Source: Deltaproteobacteria bacterium (GTDB lineage: Bacteria > UBA10199 > DSSB01). Taken from it: a stretch of 5,627 nt of DNA. This document shows positions 1 through 5,627 of this stretch, in pieces (the stretch's first letter is position 1; each line of letters begins with the position of its first letter). The position numbers and the translations under genes are program-made. The notes under the pieces are model-generated. The model had not been told where the DNA came from and did no database searches. It saw only the letters and a list, made by a program, of their open reading frames with translations. The DNA lies in assembly GCA_021772695.1 (NCBI GenBank), contig JAJFLL010000004.1:1-5627 (forward strand), written 5' to 3'.

Positions 1-2
1 TC

Positions 3-35
3 AAGGTTTTGGGAACCCTACTCGGCAAAAAATAG
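3..35 (+). CDS. Possible 3' end of an upstream gene (10 codons)
   Basis: Reading from base 3, the frame gives KVLGTLLGKK followed by a TAG stop at 33-35. The mix of hydrophobic residues and a terminal Lys-Lys looks like an ordinary protein C-terminus, and the neighbouring genes all lie on this strand. Ten codons are too few to identify a family. The other two forward frames are also open across this stretch, so the tail could be a chance reading and the window may simply begin in an intergenic region. Confidence 0.25.
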   Translation, partial: KVLGTLLGKK

Positions 36-93
36 AACAGGCCACATGCAGACGTTTGCATTTTCCCCAAGCTTTGTTATGCACTGTCCAGAC

Positions 94-99
94 AGGTGG
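94..99 (+). promoter_or_regulatory. Ribosome-binding site deciding the start at 104
   Basis: AGGTGG lies 4 bases before the ATG at 104. An in-frame ATG at 56 has no purine-rich site before it and would add 16 residues (starting MHFPQ) that do not look like part of the basic N-terminus. The start at 104 is therefore preferred. Confidence 0.5.
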
Positions 100-103
100 T
101 TTC

Positions 104-985
104 ATGGCAAAGCGAAAAAAACGCCCTACAAGGCGCAAACGAAAAGACTCTCCTCTTTGGCAGTGGATCCTAGTCGCCGTGTTGGCCTTCGGGCTCTACA
201 AAGTTCTCGATCATTTCCTACCTCAAGATAAGACGGTGCCACAGCCGCAAAAGAGCGCCGCCAAAGGCCCATCTGAAAAGTCCCAGCCCAAGGCCGCCGT
301 CGAAACGTCGGTGTCCGGTCCCATCAAAAAATTCAGTTTCGAGGCGGCCCAAAAATTGCTGCCCGAAGAAGCCTATCCCGATAACGTGCAACCCACCGAA
401 CTCGAACCCACCCAAGGTGCCTTGCTGGCCTACGCCAAGACCATCTCGGGTGAAAAGCCGGGACCCCAAGGCCTGAAGAATACCCGACCAGGATTAAGGT
501 GGGTCCATTGGGACGGTAAGGAATACCTACCGAAGGATCTCTCCTTTCAAGATCTCGACATGGCCTTAGGAGGAGTGACGGCCGCGCAAATGGAAGGCCC
601 CCCTCACCTTTCGGAAAAACCCTTTAAGGAAAGTGGCGCCGACATTTACCCCACGCGCATTTTTCTCAAAGACGACAACCGCGAGATCATGGCCTATTTG
701 CAAGTGGATGACGGTGGAACCAAGTGGGCTCCTTTAAAACACGCCTCTGGTAAAAAGATGCCTGCGGCCTTCGTCTTGGGCACCACCGCTGAAAATTCCC
801 GCAAGGTCAAACACCGCAAATATGCGGGGCGGCAATACATCATCATCGAAAACGGAACCCTCAACGAGTTCAAACCCTATGAGGGTTACCAATGGACCTC
901 GCAGGCCTATTACTGGGAAAAAGACCATTTCGCCTACGACGTGGAATATTCCAAGAAATTGACCGAGGCCATGAAAAAGCCTTAA
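104..985 (+). CDS. Single-pass membrane protein of unknown family, basic N-terminus, periplasmic domain
   Basis: I do not recognise this 293-residue protein. It opens with a very basic stretch (residues 2-14 are almost all Lys or Arg), followed by one hydrophobic segment at about 18-35. This predicts an N-in, C-out inner-membrane anchor. Residues about 40-72 form a Pro/Lys/Ser/Ala-rich linker likely to be flexible. The rest (about 73-293) looks like a folded soluble domain, rich in Trp, Tyr and charged residues, with aromatic patches such as RWVHWDGKEYL (132-142) and YQWTSQAYYWEKDHFAYD near 262-279. I see no Cys anywhere and no enzyme motif. The gene ends 6 bases before the ABC ATPase gene, so co-transcription is very likely. 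By inference it may be a periplasmic accessory of that exporter. An unrelated envelope function is equally possible. Confidence 0.85.
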   Translation: MAKRKKRPTRRKRKDSPLWQWILVAVLAFGLYKVLDHFLPQDKTVPQPQKSAAKGPSEKSQPKAAVETSVSGPIKKFSFEAAQKLLPEEAYPDNVQPTELEPTQGALLAYAKTISGEKPGPQGLKNTRPGLRWVHWDGKEYLPKDLSFQDLDMALGGVTAAQMEGPPHLSEKPFKESGADIYPTRIFLKDDNREIMAYLQVDDGGTKWAPLKHASGKKMPAAFVLGTTAENSRKVKHRKYAGRQYIIIENGTLNEFKPYEGYQWTSQAYYWEKDHFAYDVEYSKKLTEAMKKP

Positions 986-991
986 TTCATC

Positions 992-1954
992 ATGGTTTTC
1001 GCCGTTCAAATCTCAGACTTAAGCAAGCGATACGGTTCACTCACCGCCATAGATCACCTGCAACTAGAAATCCCCTCCGGAGAATTTCTAGGACTCTTGG
1101 GCCCCAACGGTGCGGGCAAATCCACGCTCATCAATTGCATCGTGGGCCTGGCCAAACCCACCACCGGCGAAGTTAAGGTTTTCGGCCATTCCGTTAGAAG
1201 CGAACCCTTGAAGGCAAAAAGTTTCATGGGCTTTTCTCCGCAAGAGGTCAATGTGGAGCGTTTTTTCAACTTACGCCGCACCTTGGAATTCCAAGGGGGA
1301 TTCTATGGTTTATCGAAGGCCAGGGCCAAGGACCGGGCCCAGGAAATGTTGGAACAGTTCGGCTTAGTTGAGAAGGCCAAGGAACAATTCTTTCGCCTCA
1401 GCGGCGGCATGCGCAAACGCCTGCTCATCGCCCGTGCCATGATGGGCTACCCCAAATTATTGATCCTCGATGAGCCCACGGCGGGGGTGGATGTGGCCCA
1501 ACGCCACGAGCTATGGAAGTACCTCTCCCATTTAAATCGAGACGGCACCACCATCATACTAACGACCCACTATATCGATGAGGCCCAGGCCCTGTGCGAA
1601 CGAGTCGGCATCATCAATCACGGCCGAATTTTGGAATTGGGGTCTCCCGCAAAGTTGATCGATCAATATTGCGAATCCAAAATTCGGGTTACCATCGAAG
1701 GCCCCATGGACCTCAGTGAATTTCGGGATTTCCCCAAGCTCAGTATCAACGGCAATGAAATCACCATGCCCACACATAGTCTCGGCCCGACCACCGAGCG
1801 ACTGATGGCCCGACTGACCGAGATTCCGGGACGACGGGTGCTAGATTTAAACCTGCATCGGGGAAATTTAGAGGAAGTGTTTTTACGGGTGACGGGTAAG
1901 ACCATGGCCCAGGAGGCCGATGAACCTTCTGAAACTACGGTGGCGAAGCTATGA
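992..1954 (+). CDS. yadG: ABC-2 type transporter ATP-binding protein (YadG-like)
   Basis: This 320-residue protein is the ATPase of an ABC exporter and would act at the cytoplasmic face of the inner membrane. All expected motifs are present: Walker A GPNGAGKST (37-45), Q-loop Gln84 (FSPQEV), signature LSGGM (136-140), Walker B LLILDEP (156-162, catalytic Glu161), D-loop AGVD (164-167) and H-loop His193 (TTH). After about residue 225 comes the extension typical of ABC-2 ATPases of the YadG/NodI/CcmA type, with the late motif GNLEEVFLRVTG (291-302). E. coli YadG is of similar length (about 308 residues). The paired permease closely resembles YadH, which supports the name. No good ribosome-binding site precedes the ATG, and the upstream gene stops 6 bases before it, so translation may be coupled. 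The substrate cannot be told from sequence. Confidence 0.95.
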   Translation: MVFAVQISDLSKRYGSLTAIDHLQLEIPSGEFLGLLGPNGAGKSTLINCIVGLAKPTTGEVKVFGHSVRSEPLKAKSFMGFSPQEVNVERFFNLRRTLEFQGGFYGLSKARAKDRAQEMLEQFGLVEKAKEQFFRLSGGMRKRLLIARAMMGYPKLLILDEPTAGVDVAQRHELWKYLSHLNRDGTTIILTTHYIDEAQALCERVGIINHGRILELGSPAKLIDQYCESKIRVTIEGPMDLSEFRDFPKLSINGNEITMPTHSLGPTTERLMARLTEIPGRRVLDLNLHRGNLEEVFLRVTGKTMAQEADEPSETTVAKL

Positions 1955-2712
1955 GAGGCATCCCATTTCAAACTTTATTTCTACGGGAATGTTACCGCTT
2001 CTTGCGCCTGAGCCGGCAAACCCTGTTTCCGCCCCTGTTGACCACCGTGCTTTTTATCCTGATCTTTGGTTATTCCCTGGGCAGCCGGATCAGAGAAGTA
2101 GAGGGCTTTAGTTATATTTTATTCATCCTCCCTGGACTCGCCGCCATGGGCACCATCACCAATTCCTATGCCAATACCTCCACCAGCCTGTTCATGGCCC
2201 GCATGGATTATTCCATCGAAAACATGATCGCCTCGCCCTTGTCCCACATCCAACTGGTGGCCTCCTTTGTCTTGGGCGGTATCATGCGGGGTCTCATCGT
2301 GGGCGTCCTACCCTTGCTGATCTCCATCCCCATGGTGGGACTCACGGTACAAAATTGGCCCATGGTCTTCGTCATCTTGGCGTTGATCTCAATTTTCTTT
2401 TCTAGTCTGGGCATTATCTCAGCCCTGTGGAGTGAGGGCTGGGACAATATCGCCACCTTTACCAATTTTGTGATCACTCCTTTTGTCTACTTGGGTGGCG
2501 TCTTTTATTCGGTAGATATGCTGCCGCCCTTCTGGAAACAGGTCAGTTTGGCCAATCCGATATTTTATCTCGTCGATGCCTTGCGCCACGCCGTGCTCGG
2601 GGTCTCTGATATGTCTTGGGCAATTTCCTTAAGTATATTAATCACTTTGGCCCTAGGCACCTTCATGTTTTGCGTGTATCTTTTCTGGATCGGCTATAAG
2701 TTGGTGAAATAA
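1951..2712 (+). CDS. yadH: ABC-2 type transporter permease (YadH-like)
   Basis: This 253-residue integral membrane protein is the permease partner of the preceding ATPase. Six hydrophobic segments can be placed at about 24-43, 55-75, 105-128, 137-160, 168-187 and 226-247, the layout of the ABC-2 membrane family. Stretches I recall from E. coli YadH (256 residues) recur: GSRI (44-47) followed by GFSY (52-55), ITNSYAN (69-75), and YLGGVFYS with LPPFW (180-195) followed by NPI-Y (202-206). The ATG overlaps the ATPase stop codon (ATGA, 1951-1954), so the two are translationally coupled. GGTGG at 1939-1943 is a plausible ribosome-binding site. The gene ends in tandem TAA codons. Its role is export of an unknown substrate. 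YadGH itself has no firmly established cargo that I know of. Confidence 0.94.
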   Translation: MRGIPFQTLFLRECYRFLRLSRQTLFPPLLTTVLFILIFGYSLGSRIREVEGFSYILFILPGLAAMGTITNSYANTSTSLFMARMDYSIENMIASPLSHIQLVASFVLGGIMRGLIVGVLPLLISIPMVGLTVQNWPMVFVILALISIFFSSLGIISALWSEGWDNIATFTNFVITPFVYLGGVFYSVDMLPPFWKQVSLANPIFYLVDALRHAVLGVSDMSWAISLSILITLALGTFMFCVYLFWIGYKLVK

Positions 2713-2720
2713 TAAAGACT

Positions 2721-2740
2721 TCGACCACCCTCCCGGTCGA
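2721..2740 (+). repeat. Short inverted repeat between yadH-like and peptidase genes
   Basis: TCGACC (2721-2726) and GGTCGA (2735-2740) form a perfect 6-bp inverted repeat around the 8-base loop ACCCTCCC. No run of T follows, so this is not a standard intrinsic terminator. It may be an intercistronic hairpin or a chance pairing. It lies just ahead of the ribosome-binding site of the next gene. Confidence 0.4.
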
Positions 2741-2751
2741 TAATAGGACTG

Positions 2752-3447
2752 ATGTCAATGCGTGTTGAAACGGGAATCGGCAAACTGCCCACTTGGATGA
2801 AGCGGGATAGCGCGTCGTCGAAGAAATCCGAGGGCAAGGCTCCGCCCAAGAGTCTGGGTGAAGTTCCCCCCGTCGTCGAAAAATTAGAGAACCACCCCGA
2901 CCTGGCCGAACACTTCCTCCACTATGGATTATTGCAAAAATTACGGCGTAAACTCAAAATGCTCTCGGGCCGCGACGCCAAGATCGTCTTGGCGAAAAAT
3001 ACCGTAGCCGCCGCTGACAATAAGGGAGTGGTCTACATCGGGGTCGAGTTTTTACGGGAACATTGGCGGCAAGAGGCCTTGATGGGCGCGGTCATGGCCC
3101 ACGAATGGGGTCATTTGATTTCTAATATGGCCAAGGCGGGCAATCTAGAACATTTGAGTTGGGATGAAATCTTCGCGCTACGCCGCGATGAAGAGGCCGC
3201 CGCCGACACCTTTTGCGGGCGCATGCTGGCTATGATGGGTTACCCCACCGAACCCATCTGTGAATTTCTAACCATCGCCCAAAAGGGCTCCGACACGGTC
3301 AAATACTACGCCGCCCCCATTCGCGCCGCCATCATTGAAGAGGCCCACCGCCGCCATAGCGAACGCAAACAAATGACCAAGAAGCTCTTTCCCAAGCGCA
3401 TTTACTCCAACCCCTATACCAGTCGCATCATTTTGGCCGACGAATAG
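2752..3447 (+). CDS. Small soluble M48-like zinc metallopeptidase
   Basis: This 231-residue protein carries the zinc-protease motif HEWGH (117-121, catalytic Glu118) inside a segment that reads like the M48 family: NKGVVYIGVEFL (90-101), then MGAVMAHEWGHL. A second motif, E-A-A-A-D at 148-152, fits the ExxAD pattern that supplies the third zinc ligand (Glu148) in M48 enzymes. It is followed by the usual M-GYP stretch (162-165). Most M48 proteins have membrane helices (HtpX, Ste24) or a signal peptide (BepA). This one has neither, so it should be cytoplasmic. Residues about 15-40 are Lys/Pro/Ser-rich and probably disordered. AGGA at 2745-2748 sits only 3 bases from the ATG at 2752 but 9 bases from the in-frame ATG at 2758, so the true start may be the latter, two codons shorter. 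The gene lies 39 bases after the permease and is probably in the same operon. Its substrate is unknown. Confidence 0.88.
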   Translation: MSMRVETGIGKLPTWMKRDSASSKKSEGKAPPKSLGEVPPVVEKLENHPDLAEHFLHYGLLQKLRRKLKMLSGRDAKIVLAKNTVAAADNKGVVYIGVEFLREHWRQEALMGAVMAHEWGHLISNMAKAGNLEHLSWDEIFALRRDEEAAADTFCGRMLAMMGYPTEPICEFLTIAQKGSDTVKYYAAPIRAAIIEEAHRRHSERKQMTKKLFPKRIYSNPYTSRIILADE

Positions 3448-3466
3448 CTGTACGGATGGCAGAATT

Positions 3467-3527
3467 TTAAGCCCGTCGGGACTTAAGCCACGTTTGTAGG
3501 GAACGCTTGCGTAGGGGCTTAGCCCTA
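3467..3527 (+). repeat. Overlapping inverted repeats in the spacer before the TatT gene
   Basis: The 99-base spacer holds no gene but has dense symmetry. TTAAGCCC (3467-3474) pairs with GGG plus CTTAA (3478-3486, one bulged A) around the loop GTC. ACGC-TT-GCGT (3503-3512) is a perfect small palindrome. GGGC-TTA-GCCC (3515-3525) is another. TTAAGCC occurs twice (3467-3473 and 3483-3489), and either copy can pair with GGCTTAG (3516-3522), so the hairpins are mutually exclusive. GTAGGG is repeated at 3496-3501 and 3511-3516. No T-run follows any stem, so there is no clear intrinsic terminator. The stretch could be a leader RNA, an operator or a degenerate dispersed palindromic repeat. Confidence 0.45.
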
Positions 3528-3546
3528 TGCTAGGCCAGACCGCCCT

Positions 3547-4485
3547 ATGAAAGCCAAATATACAAGACAAGTAACCATTTTTCTTATTCTTTTTCTCAGT
3601 TTTGGGCTGAGCCACTGCGGTTTCAAAAAAGTGGCCACCAAAACCTCTGCTGAGATCTTTTACGATGCGGCCCCCACCATCGACAGCGAAGACGATGTGG
3701 AACTCGCCGAACAGGCCTCCTTGGGTTTCTTAAAGATGCTCGAGGGCTTTTATCTACAGAATCCCAAGGATAAATTGACCCTGGTGAGTCTCACCCGGTC
3801 CTACGCAGGTTATGCCTACGGTTTTACTGAAAATGAATTATTGGCCGCTAAGGGGTCCAATGGTCCCGAGTACAAGAAGGCCTTGGCCCGAGCCAATCGG
3901 TTTTACGGAAGGGCCAAGCGCTACGGACTCGAACTGCTGAATTTGCTTCCCGGGATGAACGACGCCGAAAATTCCACCCTCGATGAATTCCAAGGGGCCT
4001 TAAATAACCTGGGAGCCAGTGAAGTTGAAAATCTATTTTGGATTGGCTTTGCCTGGGGCAACTACCTCAACTTCAACAAAGATTCCGTTGAAGCCATCGC
4101 CACCTTACCCAGGGTCGAGGCCATCATGAAACGGGTCATCGAATTAGACTCCTCTTATTATTATGGCGGTCCTTACCTGTTCATGGGTGCCATTTACGGC
4201 TCCCGTCCCAAGCTACTGGGCGGAAACCCTCCTTTAGCGAAAGAGAATTTTGAGAAGGCCATTGCCGTCACCGACGGAAAAAACCTTATGGCCAAGGTGA
4301 CCGAAGCCCAGTTTTATGCGGTTCAAACCCAAGACCTTACTCTATACAAAAACCTGCTCAATCAAGTCTTAAGCGGTGATGCGGCCGCCTTGCCCCAGAT
4401 CAGGCTGATGAACGAATTGGCCAAGATTCGAGCAAAAATCCTCTTAGACAAGAAAACTTTGTTTTTTACCCAGGCAAAAAAGTAA
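3547..4485 (+). CDS. TRAP transporter TatT component family protein (putative lipoprotein)
   Basis: This 312-residue protein belongs to the TatT family, the helical-repeat (TPR-like) partner of TPAT-type TRAP transporters. In Treponema pallidum, TatT is a periplasmic lipoprotein that oligomerises and binds the TRAP binding protein. The N-terminus has a basic start, a hydrophobic core (about 9-20) and LSHC ending at Cys24. This resembles a lipobox, although His before the Cys is unusual. The remainder is almost all helical. The family hallmark is at about 200-240: LDSSYYYGGPY, then MGAIYGSRPKLLGG, then AKENFEKAI. The binding-protein gene follows 16 bases after its stop, matching the known TatT-TatP pairing. 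The ribosome-binding site is weak (AGG at 3532-3534, 12 bases away), but a TAG at 3520-3522 rules out any longer start. No twin-arginine translocation function is implied by the name. Confidence 0.88.
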   Translation: MKAKYTRQVTIFLILFLSFGLSHCGFKKVATKTSAEIFYDAAPTIDSEDDVELAEQASLGFLKMLEGFYLQNPKDKLTLVSLTRSYAGYAYGFTENELLAAKGSNGPEYKKALARANRFYGRAKRYGLELLNLLPGMNDAENSTLDEFQGALNNLGASEVENLFWIGFAWGNYLNFNKDSVEAIATLPRVEAIMKRVIELDSSYYYGGPYLFMGAIYGSRPKLLGGNPPLAKENFEKAIAVTDGKNLMAKVTEAQFYAVQTQDLTLYKNLLNQVLSGDAAALPQIRLMNELAKIRAKILLDKKTLFFTQAKK

Positions 4486-4486
4486 T

Positions 4487-4493
4487 TAAGGAG
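4487..4493 (+). promoter_or_regulatory. Strong ribosome-binding site deciding the start at 4502
   Basis: TAAGGAG lies 8 bases before the ATG at 4502, which is ideal spacing. A GTG at 4493 opens the same frame three codons earlier, but it overlaps this site and so could not use it. The ATG at 4502 also begins a clean signal peptide. Confidence 0.8.
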
Positions 4494-4501
4494 TGTTTTC
4501 C

Positions 4502-5503
4502 ATGAAGCGTCTCAATGCTTGTTTATCCATTATCTTCGCGGTTCTTCTATTCACCAACCCGGCCTTTAGCGCCGAGAATGAAATCAAATTATCGGTACTG
4601 GCTCCCGAAGGTTCCACCTGGGTCAAGGTCATGGAACAGATGAATCAAGAGATTCAGCAACAAAGCGGCGGCAAATTGGCCTTGAAGATCTATGCAGGCG
4701 GGGTCTCCGGGGATGAAAAAGACGTTTTAAGAAAAATGCGCATCGGTCAGGTCCATGCGGCGGCCTTTACCGGCGTGGGACTAGGGCAAATCGTACCTTC
4801 CGTTCGGATTCTAGAGCTTCCCATGTTGTTTCGCTCCTATGGGGAAGTGGATTTCGTTAAAAGTAAATTACAGCCCCAGTTCCAAAAGGATTTTTTGGCG
4901 AAGGGCTTTGAACTCTTAGGTTGGGCCGAAGCCGGCTTCGTCAATATCTTCTCGAACAAGCCCATTAAAAATAAAGAAGACATGAGCGGTGTCAAGATGT
5001 GGGCCTGGGAAGGTGACCCCTTGGTGCAGGCCATGTACAATGCCTTAGGCATCACCCCCATTCCCCTAAGTCTGCCCGATGTCTTGACCTCCCTGCAAAC
5101 CCACTTAATCGATGGGGTTTACGGTCCTCCCCTTGGCATCATCGCGCTGCAATGGTTCACCAAGGTCAAGAATATGACCAATCTCGACCTGGCCAATTCT
5201 ACCGGGGCGTTGATCATCACCAAAAAGGCCATGAACGGTCTGCCCGCCGATCAGCAAAAGATTCTTCGCGACGCCGCCCAGAAATATTCTGATATTTTGG
5301 TCGGGCGCATACGGTCCGAGAACAAGCAAGCCGTCGACCAAAGTCGCAAGGCCGGAATCCAGATCGTCGAAGTGGACCCCAAGGCCAAAGAAGAAATCAT
5401 CACCGTCTCGGAATCGGTTTATCCCAAGATGGCCGGCAAGCTCTACAGCCCGGCGTTATTGGCCCAGGTTAAGAGCCTTTTGGCCCAAAAACGCGGCCAA
5501 TAG
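4502..5503 (+). CDS. dctP: TRAP transporter substrate-binding protein, DctP family (TatP-like)
   Basis: This 333-residue protein is the periplasmic binding protein of a TRAP secondary uptake transporter. It delivers the ligand to the DctQ/DctM membrane subunits. The N-terminus is a Sec signal peptide (MKR, hydrophobic core about 8-17) with likely cleavage after AFS (Ser23). Family features in order: IKLSVLAPEGSTWVK near 28-42, a GG-SGDEKDVLRKMRIGQ stretch around 66-83, ILELPMLFRS (103-112), then the hinge region GVKMWAWEGDP (163-173) and LPDVLTSLQTHLIDGVYG near 191-208. Most DctP proteins have Arg in the GLKIR motif to hold a substrate carboxylate. Here that position is Trp167. This fits TatP-type proteins, for which a hydrophobic ligand has been proposed. 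The TatT gene just upstream supports that assignment. A Cys at position 7 is too near the N-terminus to be a lipoprotein site. The substrate is unknown. Confidence 0.94.
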   Translation: MKRLNACLSIIFAVLLFTNPAFSAENEIKLSVLAPEGSTWVKVMEQMNQEIQQQSGGKLALKIYAGGVSGDEKDVLRKMRIGQVHAAAFTGVGLGQIVPSVRILELPMLFRSYGEVDFVKSKLQPQFQKDFLAKGFELLGWAEAGFVNIFSNKPIKNKEDMSGVKMWAWEGDPLVQAMYNALGITPIPLSLPDVLTSLQTHLIDGVYGPPLGIIALQWFTKVKNMTNLDLANSTGALIITKKAMNGLPADQQKILRDAAQKYSDILVGRIRSENKQAVDQSRKAGIQIVEVDPKAKEEIITVSESVYPKMAGKLYSPALLAQVKSLLAQKRGQ

Positions 5504-5549
5504 CCTGCAGATTTTGTAATTTCTTGAATTCCTTTTTGGGATCCACTAA

Positions 5550-5569
5550 AGGCCCAGTGCCATGGGCCT
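5550..5569 (+). repeat. Inverted repeat spanning the start of the DctQ-like gene
   Basis: AGGCCC (5550-5555) and GGGCCT (5564-5569) are a perfect 6-bp inverted repeat around the loop AGTGCCAT. In RNA the stem would pair part of the putative ribosome-binding site AAAGG (5548-5552) and the G of the ATG at 5562-5564, leaving the A and T of the start codon in the loop. This could limit initiation on the small permease gene. No T-run follows, so a terminator is unlikely. Confidence 0.45.
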
Positions 5570-5627
5570 ATTTCGAGGGATCAGTAATGCGATAGAAAAG
5601 GTGGAAAGCCTGCTGGCGGCCATCGCC
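5562..5627 (+). CDS. Start of a probable TRAP small permease subunit (DctQ-like), cut by window end
   Basis: From the ATG at 5562 the frame is open for 22 codons to the window end: MGLFRGISNAIEKVESLLAA and two more residues. The other two forward frames hit stops here (TAG at 5593-5595 and TAA at 5588-5590). A short amphipathic start with an I-x-x-V/L-E motif before the first hydrophobic stretch is common in DctQ proteins, the four-helix small membrane subunit of TRAP transporters. Position directly after a TRAP binding-protein gene makes DctQ the expected product. AAAGG at 5548-5552 is 9 bases before the start. Only the N-terminus is visible, so the assignment rests mainly on context. Confidence 0.65.
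   Translation, partial: MGLFRGISNAIEKVESLLAAIA

Noticed and set aside
56..81. Possible sigma-70-type promoter (TTGCAT at 56-61 and TGTTAT at 75-80) ahead of the first gene.
   Set aside because: The 13-base gap is too short and both boxes match the consensus poorly.
46..231. A 61-codon open frame on the + strand beginning with an ATG at 46.
   Set aside because: It overlaps the well-supported gene at 104-985 in another frame, has no ribosome-binding site, and its product shows no domain-like pattern.
734..1009. Open frames on the - strand within the genes (for example 734-1009, 1663-1971, 3268-3615, 5105-5341).
   Set aside because: They lie antisense to clearly recognised or well-supported genes, and their products have biased, domain-free sequences expected of shadow frames.
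2713..2751. Intrinsic terminator between the permease and peptidase genes.
   Set aside because: The 6-bp stem at 2721-2740 is followed by TAATAGG rather than a T-run, and the next gene starts only 12 bases later.
3467..3486. Intrinsic terminator after the peptidase gene.
   Set aside because: The stem is decent, but the sequence after it (GCCACG) has no T-run on the + strand, and the reverse orientation gives only a weak mixed A/T stretch.
4514..4525. LNAC at residues 4-7 of the TRAP binding protein, looking like a lipobox.
   Set aside because: The Cys is only seven residues from the start, leaving no hydrophobic core before it. A normal signal peptidase I site follows at AFS (residues 21-23).

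Overview
The window carries seven protein-coding genes (five complete, one probable 3' tail and one 5' fragment), all on the + strand and tightly packed. Base composition is moderate (about half G+C by eye). No tRNA, rRNA, CRISPR array, transposase or prophage gene is visible. The contents (a YadG/YadH-type ABC-2 exporter, a TRAP transporter with a TatT-type partner protein, a lipoprotein-like signal and a Sec-exported binding protein) indicate a Gram-negative bacterium. A proteobacterium or a delta-proteobacterium-like lineage is my best guess, but no marker gene settles the taxonomy.

Left block (about 104-3447). A basic, single-pass membrane protein of unknown family (104-985) lies 6 bases before an ABC ATPase (yadG-like, 992-1954). 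The ATPase overlaps its ABC-2 permease (yadH-like, 1951-2712) by 4 bases. After 39 bases comes a small soluble zinc metallopeptidase with an HEXXH motif and an M48-like ExxAD motif (2752-3447). The spacing suggests one transcription unit: an ABC-2 exporter of unknown substrate, an uncharacterised membrane-anchored periplasmic protein that may assist it, and a cytoplasmic M48-like protease that may simply be co-transcribed.

Middle spacer (3448-3546). These 99 bases hold no gene. They contain several overlapping inverted repeats that could form alternative hairpins. This is the natural boundary between the two gene blocks and the likely place for the promoter or leader of the second.

Right block (3547 to the window end). 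A TatT-family helical-repeat protein with a lipoprotein-like signal (3547-4485) is followed after 16 bases by a Sec-exported TRAP substrate-binding protein (4502-5503). After 58 bases comes the start of a gene that looks like the small TRAP permease subunit DctQ (from 5562, running off the window). Together they form a TPAT (tetratricopeptide-protein-associated TRAP) uptake system like the one described in Treponema pallidum. The binding protein has Trp where most TRAP binding proteins carry the carboxylate-binding Arg, which argues against an ordinary dicarboxylate or sugar-acid substrate. The start codon and ribosome-binding site of the DctQ-like gene lie inside a perfect 6-bp inverted repeat.

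I see no wholly new system. The less explained elements are the unknown protein ahead of the exporter, the soluble M48-like protease, the non-canonical TRAP binding site, and the two structured non-coding stretches.
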